A DNA stretch of 64,000 bases, taken from assembly GCA_045650505.1 (NCBI GenBank), contig JAZRRE010000031.1, positions 101,161 to 165,160 of the forward strand, given 5' to 3'. The position numbers and the translations under genes are program-made. The notes under the pieces were generated by a model. That model did no database searches. It worked only from the letters and a program-made list of their open reading frames with translations, and was not told the origin of the DNA. Below are positions 44,301 to 51,155 of the stretch, piece by piece. Every line of letters begins with the position of its first letter. The first letter of the stretch is position 1. Origin of the DNA: RGIG1681 sp045650505. GTDB taxonomy: Bacteria > Bacillota > Clostridia > Christensenellales > UBA1242.

Positions 44301-44486
44301 AAACATTTATCAAGTATAAGAATGGAATTTGATAATTCACCTTCAGGAACAGGAGCAGATGCTTTATTTGCAGAAACGGAATTTCCGCCAAGTGAACCAG
44401 CAGGACAAACTGGATTGACCGCTGAAAAAGCAAAAGAAGAGGCTGAAATTGAAATAGCATTACTTGGAAAACAACCTCCAAAATAA
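41373..44486 (+). CDS. Uncharacterised 1037-residue coiled-coil protein
   Basis: No family recognised. It is highly charged and mostly helical, without signal or membrane segments. Coiled-coil stretches lie at about 1-95, 420-520 and 940-985 (LLKKAREKLSKAETEEEKESLE; AEKIEELQAKIKRIEDRIREL). A more globular part at 110-270 includes EQMTQYIRPERKQEFLALCKNNPELSH. Codon use changes along the gene: up to about 42200 it matches housekeeping neighbours, and after that ATA, TTA and GTA codons become common. The start is the ATG at 41373 with GAGGTG 5 nt upstream. It splits rplKA from rplJL. Confidence 0.8.
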   Translation: MADSISLKDKKLQRKQNQLKGKEFKQEQQANAEKEIKEMSADVQKDSRSSRLKSLSEAKKKEMLEEYERVVKKLKELELRNKKKEDFKYKFKNLNYFPTLNGHSVYSESMQSQAKADKDSISAMMAYGQLGAGFEVTFEQMTQYIRPERKQEFLALCKNNPELSHNLMGMTKVLQFYNQRDFTRAYAAMVFFGLENNMDLMETFLKVKFNADFKQQVDKFKLQIAMASSYEEKEIRTEAGTNVFSQHDAATTAILSSYTGKEVDFTSKEVRVKMFSSNKQEKSETKKIKEGQIQVLSDICKAAKEASGGDVEKFKKEAHKMLRTVVDAEKTEKRLDIVTKENKVVEGIKSGKITSVGLFGTTMDTETTLDTYTLITGAEKAKLDAKVEEDFQDIMFVSLTEEIEKRKKAMDENPTPENIAAYKQIMGVVKARNAARAEELKRPDKLLKKAREKLSKAETEEEKESLEIEIAELEFECKLDVFLDRKELENIKERQDSEKDNFTHMLQLKKMITEREMFLNEAKKAGRYKEGYALYPKLVQLEQMIGEMKELNRKKASANLGAIKDYKVNEKTSEWFSSFSVENHFNILNKTEIVQGVPDSTFEVIKDGLINGLSGQGTVDIGSSEIKESTLEQSEGGLDISTLLKGIGPQIRYYENNHPNGFSGWIDVEISKFETLIEQALSQIKSLPSENISEIQSLTADIEKYRRQIDIRLVYKSKYVEYIENEEKLKPSKGKTPEEKIQVALKKIDSKLRTPIDGRQEYIDELKPEEVPARITDKTIKNIVNMVLDLLSEINELELSNINEETLSKINIYLNKTSNLLEQLQGKISEEEFNALKGRKELLSENFKKLSEKSSKPNAGEELGSESRVESPQELVSLNINSIKILKREAVIRVLERKNISLETKFSRVATSETNGFDDTFEEFKYSKKGMRRFLANQRKNLENAIAAGENAEKIEELQAKIKRIEDRIRELEIEHKHLSSIRMEFDNSPSGTGADALFAETEFPPSEPAGQTGLTAEKAKEEAEIEIALLGKQPPK

Positions 44487-44490
44487 AACA

Positions 44491-44518
44491 AAAACACACA
44501 GAATTTTCTGTGTGTTTT
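44491..44518. terminator. Terminator of the 1037-residue gene
   Basis: A 13-bp perfect stem AAAACACACAGAA/TTCTGTGTGTTTT followed by AT-rich sequence. Confidence 0.9.
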
Positions 44519-44567
44519 ATTTTTGACAAAATTCGAAGTTTGAAATTTCAAATAAAGAAATTGACTA

Positions 44568-44596
44568 TTGACATTAGAGTTTTTATTTTTTATAAT
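44568..44596 (+). promoter_or_regulatory. Perfect consensus promoter of the 44623 gene
   Basis: TTGACA (44568-44573), exactly 17 bp, and TATAAT (44591-44596): a textbook SigA promoter. GGGAGG precedes the ATG. Confidence 0.88.
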
Positions 44597-44622
44597 GAAA
44601 TTGTTTAGAGGGGAGGTGTGTG

Positions 44623-45261
44623 ATGGAAGACCAACTTACAGTTTCTGAAAAATTGGGGATTATTGACAATTTATTAGAAAATATTGTGTTTGATATTGGA
44701 CATAAGGGGGCTAAATTTTACAATATTACCATAGAAGAAGAATTAGTAGATGGAATTAGCAGCCATACAGGAAAAGCTTTTTCGACTGATGGTGTTAATA
44801 TTTTTGGTTTCACTTATGATGACAATGGAGAAAGAAGTGGAATTGTTAGCAGGCTTTTGTCTGGAACTTATATAAAAGATAAAGGGGTTTCTCTTTACAC
44901 AATACCTTTTGATGCCTTTTTTATTCAAAACAATATTATGGATACGGTTGTTGATGCAACACATAGACCAGATTATACAAAAATGCATGGTAGATTTTGG
45001 AATACTTTAGCAAGAGTTACCATTACTCCAGAAACAGATGTAATCGCTGCGGAAACACACGTGCAACCTTTTATTGATTGTTGTAATTTATGGAAAGATA
45101 TGGATGATGAATTTACTGACAGGTTTATGTCGTTAACAACAAAAGCATATCAACAAGATATGAATATTGCATTTATTAATAAACTTTATGATTTTGCTAA
45201 AGATATGCCAATTCCGGCGTGTTTTGCAGATGATGGGGTTGCACCTAAAACAAAAATGTAA
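44623..45261 (+). CDS. Uncharacterised 212-residue protein
   Basis: I do not recognise it. It is soluble, with beta-rich sequence early (IVFDIGHKGAKFYNITIEEELVDGI; INIFGFTYDDNGERSG) and helical sequence later (FIDCCNLWKDMDDEFTDRFMSL). A His/Arg-rich patch THRPDYTKMHGRFWNTLARV lies at about 112-131. No signal peptide. A perfect promoter, a strong ribosome site and a terminator show an independently and probably highly expressed gene, placed inside the split ribosomal-protein cluster. Confidence 0.75.
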   Translation: MEDQLTVSEKLGIIDNLLENIVFDIGHKGAKFYNITIEEELVDGISSHTGKAFSTDGVNIFGFTYDDNGERSGIVSRLLSGTYIKDKGVSLYTIPFDAFFIQNNIMDTVVDATHRPDYTKMHGRFWNTLARVTITPETDVIAAETHVQPFIDCCNLWKDMDDEFTDRFMSLTTKAYQQDMNIAFINKLYDFAKDMPIPACFADDGVAPKTKM

Positions 45262-45266
45262 GAATA

Positions 45267-45296
45267 AAAACTAGCAAGAAATTGCTAGTTTTTTTT
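45267..45296 (+). terminator. Terminator of the 44623 gene
   Basis: The stem AAAACTAGCAA/TTGCTAGTTTT (45267-45277/45282-45292) with a T-run. Confidence 0.88.
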
Positions 45297-45350
45297 GTTG
45301 CATAAAATTGAGAAAGTTTGGATTGTTATTGAGAAATTGAGTAAAAAATA

Positions 45351-45379
45351 AAGAAAACCTCACACTAAATTGTGTGAGG
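45351..45379 (-). terminator. Terminator of the 45390 gene
   Basis: The stem CCTCACAC/GTGTGAGG (45358-45365/45372-45379), followed on the minus strand by TTTTCTT. Confidence 0.85.
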
Positions 45380-45389
45380 TGATTTGTTT

Positions 45390-46025
45390 TTATTGACCTT
45401 CGCCATAAGTTGTTTTTAAATATTCTTCAGCATTGAAAGCACCATATCTGCCTTTGTTTTCCATAAGAGCATTTTCGGCAACAACTTTTTCGTTTAATGA
45501 TTTAAGTTTGATTTTCATTGATTTTGGAAGTGCTGCATAAGCATTTCTAGCTTGTTCATCTTTATGTTTTCTTCTTTTTTCTGCATAAGATGGGAATCTT
45601 GGAGTTAAAAGGTCTGATGTGATGATATCGGCAATTGCTTCTTCAGGAGCTTTGTCAATTGAATCACAGTATGTTACAAATGCAGGGTAGTCAAAAGTTG
45701 AACCTGTTGCACCCTCTTTTGGATTGCAAATAACAGCAAAATCAAAGTCATTAAAAATTACTTCAAAGTTTTCGCAAACAACATTGGTGAAATCAACACC
45801 ATTTTCATCTTGATATTTTTCGTGAGCAAGATAGCCAAAATCTGTGAAGAAATCAACAATTTCTTTATTTGAAAGTTTTGAAAGAAATGTGCGTTGTTTT
45901 GGTTTTCCATCAGCTTGAATAGGAACTGATTTTTTTTGTGGAACGCCAAAAAGACTAGCACTTGCACGCGCTAATTCTTCTTTAGACACTTTAGACACTT
46001 TAGACACATTTCTAGAATTTGCCAT
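45390..46025 (-). CDS. Uncharacterised 211-residue protein with N-terminal VSK repeats
   Basis: Not recognised. The N-terminus is a low-complexity basic stretch with VSKVSKVSK (residues 7-15), encoded by three exact copies of a 9-bp unit. A compact domain follows (about 45-130: IVDFFTDFGYLAHEKYQD; FNDFDFAVICNPKEG), then a basic helical tail (SYAEKRRKHKDEQAR; KSMKIKLKSLNEKVVAEN). Soluble. Its promoter is back to back with the rplJ promoter. GAGGAG lies about 12 nt before the ATG. It is the only minus-strand gene within the ribosomal-protein region. Confidence 0.75.
   Translation of the reverse strand: MANSRNVSKVSKVSKEELARASASLFGVPQKKSVPIQADGKPKQRTFLSKLSNKEIVDFFTDFGYLAHEKYQDENGVDFTNVVCENFEVIFNDFDFAVICNPKEGATGSTFDYPAFVTYCDSIDKAPEEAIADIITSDLLTPRFPSYAEKRRKHKDEQARNAYAALPKSMKIKLKSLNEKVVAENALMENKGRYGAFNAEEYLKTTYGEGQ
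45981..46007. repeat. Three exact tandem copies of a 9-bp unit
   Basis: TTTAGACAC occurs three times in a row inside the 45390 gene and codes for Val-Ser-Lys repeats. Copy-number change would keep the frame. Confidence 0.95.
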
Positions 46026-46057
46026 AGAAAAAAATCACTCCTCTTAAAACTGTTATT

Positions 46058-46086
46058 ATTATAACATATAAAATATGCTATTTCAA
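46058..46086 (-). promoter_or_regulatory. Promoter of the 45390 gene
   Basis: On the minus strand TTGAAA (46086-46081), a 17-bp spacer and TATAAT (46063-46058). Confidence 0.82.
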
Positions 46087-46115
46087 GATGGTTTTTTAAA
46101 TTTTTATAAAAACTA

Positions 46116-46143
46116 TTGACAAAACTTTTATAATGGTTATAAT
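46116..46143 (+). promoter_or_regulatory. rplJ-rplL promoter
   Basis: Consensus TTGACA (46116-46121), a 16-bp spacer and TATAAT (46138-46143), upstream of the L10 leader. Confidence 0.85.
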
Positions 46144-46159
46144 ATGTTTTGTTAAAAAG

Positions 46160-46270
46160 ATTAGTGCCGAAGACAGCAAGTGAAGGGCAATCGCCATTCT
46201 TAATATCTTGCCGAGGAATATATGAGATAAAATGGTATCCTTATGTTCCTATGAGCATAAGGTTTTTTTA
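46160..46270 (+). ncRNA. Ribosomal protein L10 leader with transcription attenuator
   Basis: The leader has the conserved elements of the L10 leader: the GCCGAAGACAGCAAG block near 46167, GGGCAATCGCC and the TTGCCGAGG block near 46208, then a terminator hairpin CCTTATG/CATAAGG (46239-46245/46256-46262) followed by seven T residues (46263-46269). L10(L12)4 binding to the leader is known to favour the terminator, giving feedback control of rplJL. Confidence 0.88.
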
Positions 46271-46301
46271 ATGCTTCACACAAAAAATTTAGGAGGAAAA
46301 T

Positions 46302-46793
46302 ATGTCAGCAAATTTTGAAAATAAGAAAGTAGTTGTAAGCGAAATCGAAGCTCTTGCTAAAGATGCTAAATCTATTGTGCTTGTTGACTATCGTGGTCTT
46401 TCAGTTGCTAATGCAACTGCACTTAGAAACGAAGTTAGAAATGCTGGTGGTGTTTACAAAGTTTACAAAAACCGACTCATGAAGATTGCTTTTGAAAAAC
46501 TTGGTATTGCTTTCCCAGAATCTGATTTTGAAGGCACAACAGCTGTTATATTCCATAACACTGACGAAGTTGCTCCTGCTAAAATTGCACTTGATGGTTT
46601 CACAAAATATGAAAAGAAATTAAAATTAAAATCAGGTTTTGTAAGTGGAAAATACTTCAACACAGAAGAAATCACAGCACTTGCAAACATTCCATCAAGA
46701 GAAGTTTTGGTTGCTCAACTTCTTGGTTTGCTTACAAACCCTATGCGTTCTCTTGCTGTTGCTATCAGCGAAGTTGCTAAAAAGAATGCATAA
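46302..46793 (+). CDS. rplJ: Ribosomal protein uL10
   Basis: A 163-residue stalk base protein. VLVDYRGLSVANATALRNEVR and VYKNRLMKIA are the rRNA-binding block, and the C-terminal helix LAVAISEVAKKNA binds L7/L12 dimers. The ATG has AGGAGG. It is preceded by the L10 leader and followed by rplL. Confidence 0.97.
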   Translation: MSANFENKKVVVSEIEALAKDAKSIVLVDYRGLSVANATALRNEVRNAGGVYKVYKNRLMKIAFEKLGIAFPESDFEGTTAVIFHNTDEVAPAKIALDGFTKYEKKLKLKSGFVSGKYFNTEEITALANIPSREVLVAQLLGLLTNPMRSLAVAISEVAKKNA

Positions 46794-46860
46794 TTAAACA
46801 AATTAAAAACAAAAATTTAAATTAAAAAATAAAAAACAAAGTTTTAAGGAGAAAATTAAA

Positions 46861-47235
46861 ATGGCAGATATTAAAAAAATTATTGAAGATGTTAAAGCTA
46901 TGACAGTTGTTGAACTTAACGACCTTGTTAAAGCTATTGAAGAAGAATTTGGAGTTTCTGCTGCAGCTATGGCTGTTGCTGCTCCAGCTGCTGGTGGCGC
47001 TGCTGCCGCTGCAGAAGAAGAAAAAACAGAATTCAACGTAGTTCTTACAGACGTTGGTGCAAACAAAATTGCAGTTATCAAAGTTGTTAGAGAAATCACA
47101 GGACTTGGTCTTGCTGAATCTAAAGCTATGGCTGAAACACCAAATTCAGTTATCAAAGAAGCTGTTGCTAAAGAAGCTGCAGAAGAAATGGTTAAGAAAT
47201 TCGCTGAAGCTGGCGCTAAAGCTGAACTTAAGTAA
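46861..47235 (+). CDS. rplL: Ribosomal protein bL12 (L7/L12)
   Basis: A 124-residue acidic stalk protein: dimerising N-terminal domain (1-35), an Ala/Gly hinge (AAPAAGGAAAAAEE), and the factor-binding C-terminal domain with KIAVIKVVREITGLGLAESKAM. AAGGAG precedes the ATG. Confidence 0.97.
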   Translation: MADIKKIIEDVKAMTVVELNDLVKAIEEEFGVSAAAMAVAAPAAGGAAAAAEEEKTEFNVVLTDVGANKIAVIKVVREITGLGLAESKAMAETPNSVIKEAVAKEAAEEMVKKFAEAGAKAELK

Positions 47236-47267
47236 TTTTAGCTATACAAACAAAAGTGTGAAGGCAA

Positions 47268-47296
47268 AGAGTGAACAATTTGTTCACTCTTTTTTG
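47268..47296 (+). terminator. rplL terminator
   Basis: The stem AGAGTGAACAA/TTGTTCACTCT followed by TTTTTT. Confidence 0.9.
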
Positions 47297-47354
47297 TTGC
47301 CAAAATAAATTAGAAAGGTTAATATATAATTATAATTGATTAAAGTGAGGGGAT

Positions 47355-48056
47355 ATGGACTTTATTGAAGAAATGTTGAATGATGAAGAAATTTTGTCAC
47401 AGTATAGGTCGATTGATGCAACAAATCATTATCCATCAAGCCACGGAATGAGGCATATTATGGGTGTTGTATCGCTTGCTGATAGACTTGGCAAACTTTT
47501 TAACTTCACTGAAAGAGAAATGCTTATTTTAAAGACCATTGAAATTTTGCATGACATTGGTCAAGTTGGTGGTGTTCGTGCAGGGCATTGGTTTAAGTCT
47601 GCTGATTTTGCAAGAGAGTATCTTCCAAAGAAAAATATTTTCACAAACGCAGAACTTGAAATGATTTATTCTGCAATTTCAACTCACGATGAATTTTTAG
47701 ATTACACCAAGTTTGAAAATAAATATTCATGGTTTACTGCGTTTATTGACAAACTTGACATTTCAAAAACAAGACTTGAAGATAATGCTGAAGAAAAATT
47801 TGGTTATATTAATTCGGCAGACATCGAACGACTTGATTTTTATTTAGAAAATGGTGTGTTTAAGATTGTGATTAGAACAATAGAGAACCCAAAAGTGATT
47901 GCTCCTGAAAACCTTTACAGCAGAAACTTAATCTGCAAAACAATGACTTTATTTAAGGGTTTTAGCGAACATTTTGGGCTTATTCCAAAGTTGTTTTTAG
48001 AAGATGAAGAACTTGATTTAGATAAATTTGACCACAATGCTATGATTGACAGATAG
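47355..48056 (+). CDS. HD-domain metal-dependent phosphohydrolase
   Basis: A 233-residue HD-superfamily protein. HGMRHIMGV (about 30-38), the HD doublet in ILHDIGQVGG (about 64-73), and a later STHDE (about 109) give the metal ligands. The substrate is unknown; many such proteins act on nucleotides or nucleotide second messengers. It starts an operon with the methionine aminopeptidase gene 8 nt downstream. Confidence 0.83.
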   Translation: MDFIEEMLNDEEILSQYRSIDATNHYPSSHGMRHIMGVVSLADRLGKLFNFTEREMLILKTIEILHDIGQVGGVRAGHWFKSADFAREYLPKKNIFTNAELEMIYSAISTHDEFLDYTKFENKYSWFTAFIDKLDISKTRLEDNAEEKFGYINSADIERLDFYLENGVFKIVIRTIENPKVIAPENLYSRNLICKTMTLFKGFSEHFGLIPKLFLEDEELDLDKFDHNAMIDR

Positions 48057-48064
48057 GGGATTTT

Positions 48065-48928
48065 ATGAGAGATAATGATAAATGTTGGTGCAAAAGTGAA
48101 ATAGAATATGCTTTGTGCCATAAAGAGTTTGATTTAAAACTTGAAGAATTGAAAAAAAGAGGAAAAATTGTTCCTCCAAGAAAACTTATTAAAACAAAAG
48201 AGCAGATTGAAGGAATTCGTGAAGCCGGAAGAATCAACTCACTCATTTTAGATAAGGTGGCAGAAAACATTCACGAAGGAATGTCAACTGAAGAAATTGA
48301 CAAAATTGTTTTTGAAGAAACAAAAAGACTTGGTGGTCGTCCTGCTCCACTTGGTTATTGTGGGTTTCCAAAGTCCGTTTGCACATCAGTTAACGGTGTT
48401 GTTTGTCACGGCATTCCAAGCAAAAAGCAAATTTTGAAAGCCGGTGACATTGTTAATGTTGATTGCACAACCGAAGTTAATGGTTATTATGGCGACGCTT
48501 CAAGAATGTTTATTATTGGAGAAGCAAGTGAAGAAGCGAAAAAACTTGTTAGAGTAACAAAGGAATGTTTAGACTTTGCTTTTTCAAAACTTACTCCTTT
48601 TATGAATGTTGGTGATATTGGTCATTATGTAAACAAAATGGCAAGGGCAAATGGCTATTCAGTAGTTAAAGAACTTGGTGGACATGGCGTTGGTCTTGCA
48701 ATGCATGAAGACCCATTTGTTAATCACACAGCAAAAATTGGAACAGGAATGGTGCTTGCACCGGGAATGGTGTTCACAATCGAGCCAATGATTAATGCTG
48801 GAAAAGCCGGTGTTTATATTGATGCAGATGATGGCTGGACAGTTCGAACACAAGACGGTTCACTTTCTGCTCAATGGGAATATACAATTTTAATGACTGA
48901 AACCGGTGCAGAAATTTTGTCTAAATAG
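48065..48928 (+). CDS. map: Type I methionine aminopeptidase with N-terminal SEC-C zinc motif
   Basis: A 287-residue enzyme that removes N-terminal Met from nascent proteins. An N-terminal SEC-C-like motif, CWCKSEIEYALCH (7-19), probably binds zinc at the ribosome. The metal ligands are seen in VDCTTEVNGYYGDAS (two Asp), GGHGVG (His), FTIEPM (Glu) and AQWEYT (Glu). The residue after the last Glu is Tyr where His is usual, but it is not a ligand. It has a GGGGATTTT site and follows the HD gene. Confidence 0.94.
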   Translation: MRDNDKCWCKSEIEYALCHKEFDLKLEELKKRGKIVPPRKLIKTKEQIEGIREAGRINSLILDKVAENIHEGMSTEEIDKIVFEETKRLGGRPAPLGYCGFPKSVCTSVNGVVCHGIPSKKQILKAGDIVNVDCTTEVNGYYGDASRMFIIGEASEEAKKLVRVTKECLDFAFSKLTPFMNVGDIGHYVNKMARANGYSVVKELGGHGVGLAMHEDPFVNHTAKIGTGMVLAPGMVFTIEPMINAGKAGVYIDADDGWTVRTQDGSLSAQWEYTILMTETGAEILSK

Positions 48929-48944
48929 CAAAAATGGGTCGGTA

Positions 48945-48973
48945 TTGATTATTCACTTTAATAGTGATATAAT
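48945..48973 (+). promoter_or_regulatory. Promoter of the 48999 gene cluster
   Basis: TTGATT (48945-48950), a 17-bp spacer and TATAAT (48968-48973). Confidence 0.78.
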
Positions 48974-48998
48974 ATAGTTGCGATAAGGAGATAAAAAT

Positions 48999-49391
48999 AT
49001 GGCAATGATAATGAAAAAGGTTAAAGAATTCTTTTTTGGAAAAAAAGAAATAAAAACCACACCTGCAGAACTTAATCAAAAATTAAAAGAAATTCAAGAT
49101 ATGGTTGCAGCTTCGGCTGATATTGAGGAAATTAAAGCAAAAGTTACTTCTTTAGTTGCTGAATTAGACGCTCTTGACGCTCAAGTTGCTGATAATATTA
49201 AAGATTTGAATGGAAGAACAGGTTGGCTTGATAGAGAAGCTGTTAATATGGATTTGGCTCGTTTGCAAAAAGGTAAAAACCATTTAATAAAAGTGAGAAC
49301 AAGTCTTGCAGAAACTGTTAAACCTTTAGGAATTGAAGTTAATGCTCCAACTTCTGGTGAAAATCAAAATGAAATTCATTTTGGGGGTTAA
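48999..49391 (+). CDS. Uncharacterised 130-residue helical protein
   Basis: Not recognised. The N-terminus MAMIMKKVKEFFFGKKE is an amphipathic basic helix that could attach to a membrane; the rest is a charged helix-rich protein (AELNQKLKEIQDMVAAS; VTSLVAELDALDAQVADNI), ending in a polar tail. AAGGAGAT precedes the ATG. It is followed after 2 nt by the MazG-like gene, so the two are coupled. Confidence 0.75.
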   Translation: MAMIMKKVKEFFFGKKEIKTTPAELNQKLKEIQDMVAASADIEEIKAKVTSLVAELDALDAQVADNIKDLNGRTGWLDREAVNMDLARLQKGKNHLIKVRTSLAETVKPLGIEVNAPTSGENQNEIHFGG

Positions 49392-49393
49392 TT

Positions 49394-49705
49394 ATGGAAC
49401 TTAAAGAAATGCAAAAAAGGGTTTATGAAAATAAACTTAAACATGGTTTTAACACCACAAATGTTGAGCGTGAGTTTTGCTTTTTAGAAGGCGAACTTTC
49501 AGAGGCATTTGAGGCTTATATCAAAAAGCACGATAATCTTGGTGAAGAACTTGCAGACACTGCAATTTATTTGCTTGGGCTTTCACAAATGCTTGGAATC
49601 GACCTTCAAGAAGAAGTTGAAAAAAAGATGAAAATTAACGAAAATCGTGAGTATGTTATGGTGAATGGTGTGCTTGTTAAAAAGGGCAGCAAAGACGACA
49701 TTTAA
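49394..49705 (+). CDS. MazG-like nucleotide pyrophosphohydrolase
   Basis: A 103-residue all-alpha NTP pyrophosphatase domain. The metal-binding pattern is ExxE then ExxD: FLEGELSEAFEAY and LGEELADTAIYLLGL, followed by KMKINENR as in MazG-like proteins. It likely hydrolyses (d)NTPs to monophosphates as house-cleaning. It sits between two small orphan genes on one transcript. Confidence 0.85.
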   Translation: MELKEMQKRVYENKLKHGFNTTNVEREFCFLEGELSEAFEAYIKKHDNLGEELADTAIYLLGLSQMLGIDLQEEVEKKMKINENREYVMVNGVLVKKGSKDDI

Positions 49706-49714
49706 AGGATAATT

Positions 49715-50008
49715 ATGGCAAAAATTATATATAAAGAGTTGAGTGATGAAGTGCTTTTAGTTGAGTCACAAAACTTAATGAATGAAATTAAAGCATTTAT
49801 GAATCATGATATTATTTCAACAAGAAAAATCAATGAACTTTCTAGCAAAGTTTATGAAATTTCTGGAGAACTTAATGTAAGAGGTGGCAGGTCTGCAGAT
49901 GAAGAACTTGCACTTACAATGTTATCAAGAAGAATTGACCTTGCTGAAGTGTTAATGAAATTAAAAAACAAGTGCAAAGAATCAAAATCTCAACCACAAC
50001 CACAATAA
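49715..50008 (+). CDS. Uncharacterised 97-residue protein
   Basis: Small helical protein (SDEVLLVESQNLMNEIKAFMNHD; RKINELSSKVYEISGEL), with ELALTMLSRRIDLAEVLMKL near the end and a SQPQPQ tail. No family recognised. AAAGGAT site; 9 nt after the MazG-like gene. It ends at a terminator shared with fba. Confidence 0.7.
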   Translation: MAKIIYKELSDEVLLVESQNLMNEIKAFMNHDIISTRKINELSSKVYEISGELNVRGGRSADEELALTMLSRRIDLAEVLMKLKNKCKESKSQPQPQ

Positions 50009-50009
50009 A

Positions 50010-50045
50010 AAAAGAAGATGGAATTTTTCCATCTTCTTTTTTTGT
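50010..50045. terminator. Bidirectional terminator before fba
   Basis: A long stem of AAAAGAAGATGGAA with its complement (50010-50023/50027-50040) followed by T residues, between convergent genes. Confidence 0.9.
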
Positions 50046-50070
50046 GAGAGTTTTTTGAGTTTAATGAATA

Positions 50071-50982
50071 TTAAACACCTTCAACAAGCTTGATTGCGTG
50101 AGCAACTTGTTCTTTAACATTTGCTTTGCCGGCTTTGTTGTAATCTCTTTGGTCGAAATGTCCTGGGTTTTCAGCAAGGTCTTTTCTAACACCTGCTGTG
50201 TGAGCGAGTCGAAGGTCAGTGTCCATATTGATTTTGCAGATTGCAGATTTGCTCATTTTAACAATATCTTCTTCGCTGATGCCTTGGCTCTTTTTGATTT
50301 CGCCACCATATTTAATGATTTCTTCAACCCATTTTGCTGGAACTGTTGAACTTCCGTGAGCAACGAGTGGAAGAGCAGGGAGTGCGTTGTGAACGCTTTC
50401 AATAACTGAATATTGAATAACAGGTGTTTTGATTGATTTGTTAACGCCGTGTGCTGTTCCAATAGAAATTGCAAGGCTGTCAACACCTGTTCTTGTTACG
50501 AAATCTTTTGCTTCATCTGGGTCTGTGAAACTTTCAGTGTCACTGTGAACCATATCTTCTGTTCCAATAATTTTTCCAAGTTCTGCTTCAACGGTAACAT
50601 TTCTTGCGTGAGCGTAATCAACAACTTGTTTTGTTACAGCAATATTTTCTTCATAAGAGAGATGTGAACCATCAATCATAACGCTGGTGAATCCTGCATC
50701 GATTGCTGCTTTGCAAGCCTCGAAAGTTTTTCCGTGGTCTAAATGAAGTGCAATATCATTTGAAGATTTTTTGCTTGCTGTTTCAACGATTGCACGAATG
50801 TAATCATAGCCAGCATATTTTCCTGCACCTTCAGAAACTGAAATGATTACAGGAACATTTTTTTCTGCTGCAACTTCAGCAACTGCTTGTGCAGACTCCA
50901 TATTACAAATATTGAATGCTGGAATAGCATAACCTTCAGCAAGTGCTTTTTCGAGCATTTTTTTGGTATTTACAAGTGCCAT
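50071..50982 (-). CDS. fba: Class II fructose-bisphosphate aldolase
   Basis: A 303-residue zinc-dependent aldolase of glycolysis. Zinc and catalytic blocks: LHLDHGKTFEACKAAID (about 80-96), MIDGSHLSYEEN, VEAELG, SIGTAHG and LVAHGSSTV. The start is the ATG at 50982 with AAGGAAGG upstream; the longer reading frame upstream is non-conserved. Divergent from gap, giving two adjacent steps of lower glycolysis. Confidence 0.95.
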   Translation of the reverse strand: MALVNTKKMLEKALAEGYAIPAFNICNMESAQAVAEVAAEKNVPVIISVSEGAGKYAGYDYIRAIVETASKKSSNDIALHLDHGKTFEACKAAIDAGFTSVMIDGSHLSYEENIAVTKQVVDYAHARNVTVEAELGKIIGTEDMVHSDTESFTDPDEAKDFVTRTGVDSLAISIGTAHGVNKSIKTPVIQYSVIESVHNALPALPLVAHGSSTVPAKWVEEIIKYGGEIKKSQGISEEDIVKMSKSAICKINMDTDLRLAHTAGVRKDLAENPGHFDQRDYNKAGKANVKEQVAHAIKLVEGV

Positions 50983-51046
50983 AAATAATCCTTCCTTACA
51001 TAAAATATAGATGTGCGAATTTATTTTTGAAATTATACACAATATT

Positions 51047-51074
51047 ATTATAGAATTTTCACAAAAATTTGCAA
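51047..51074 (-). promoter_or_regulatory. fba promoter
   Basis: On the minus strand TTGCAA (51074-51069), a 16-bp spacer and TATAAT (51052-51047). The leader is about 55 nt. Confidence 0.65.
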
Positions 51075-51155
51075 ACAAATATTCAAACATTTGCTTTATT
51101 TAGATGATTAGTATAAAATCGAAAATGTAAACAATAATATAAAAAGGAGATTATT

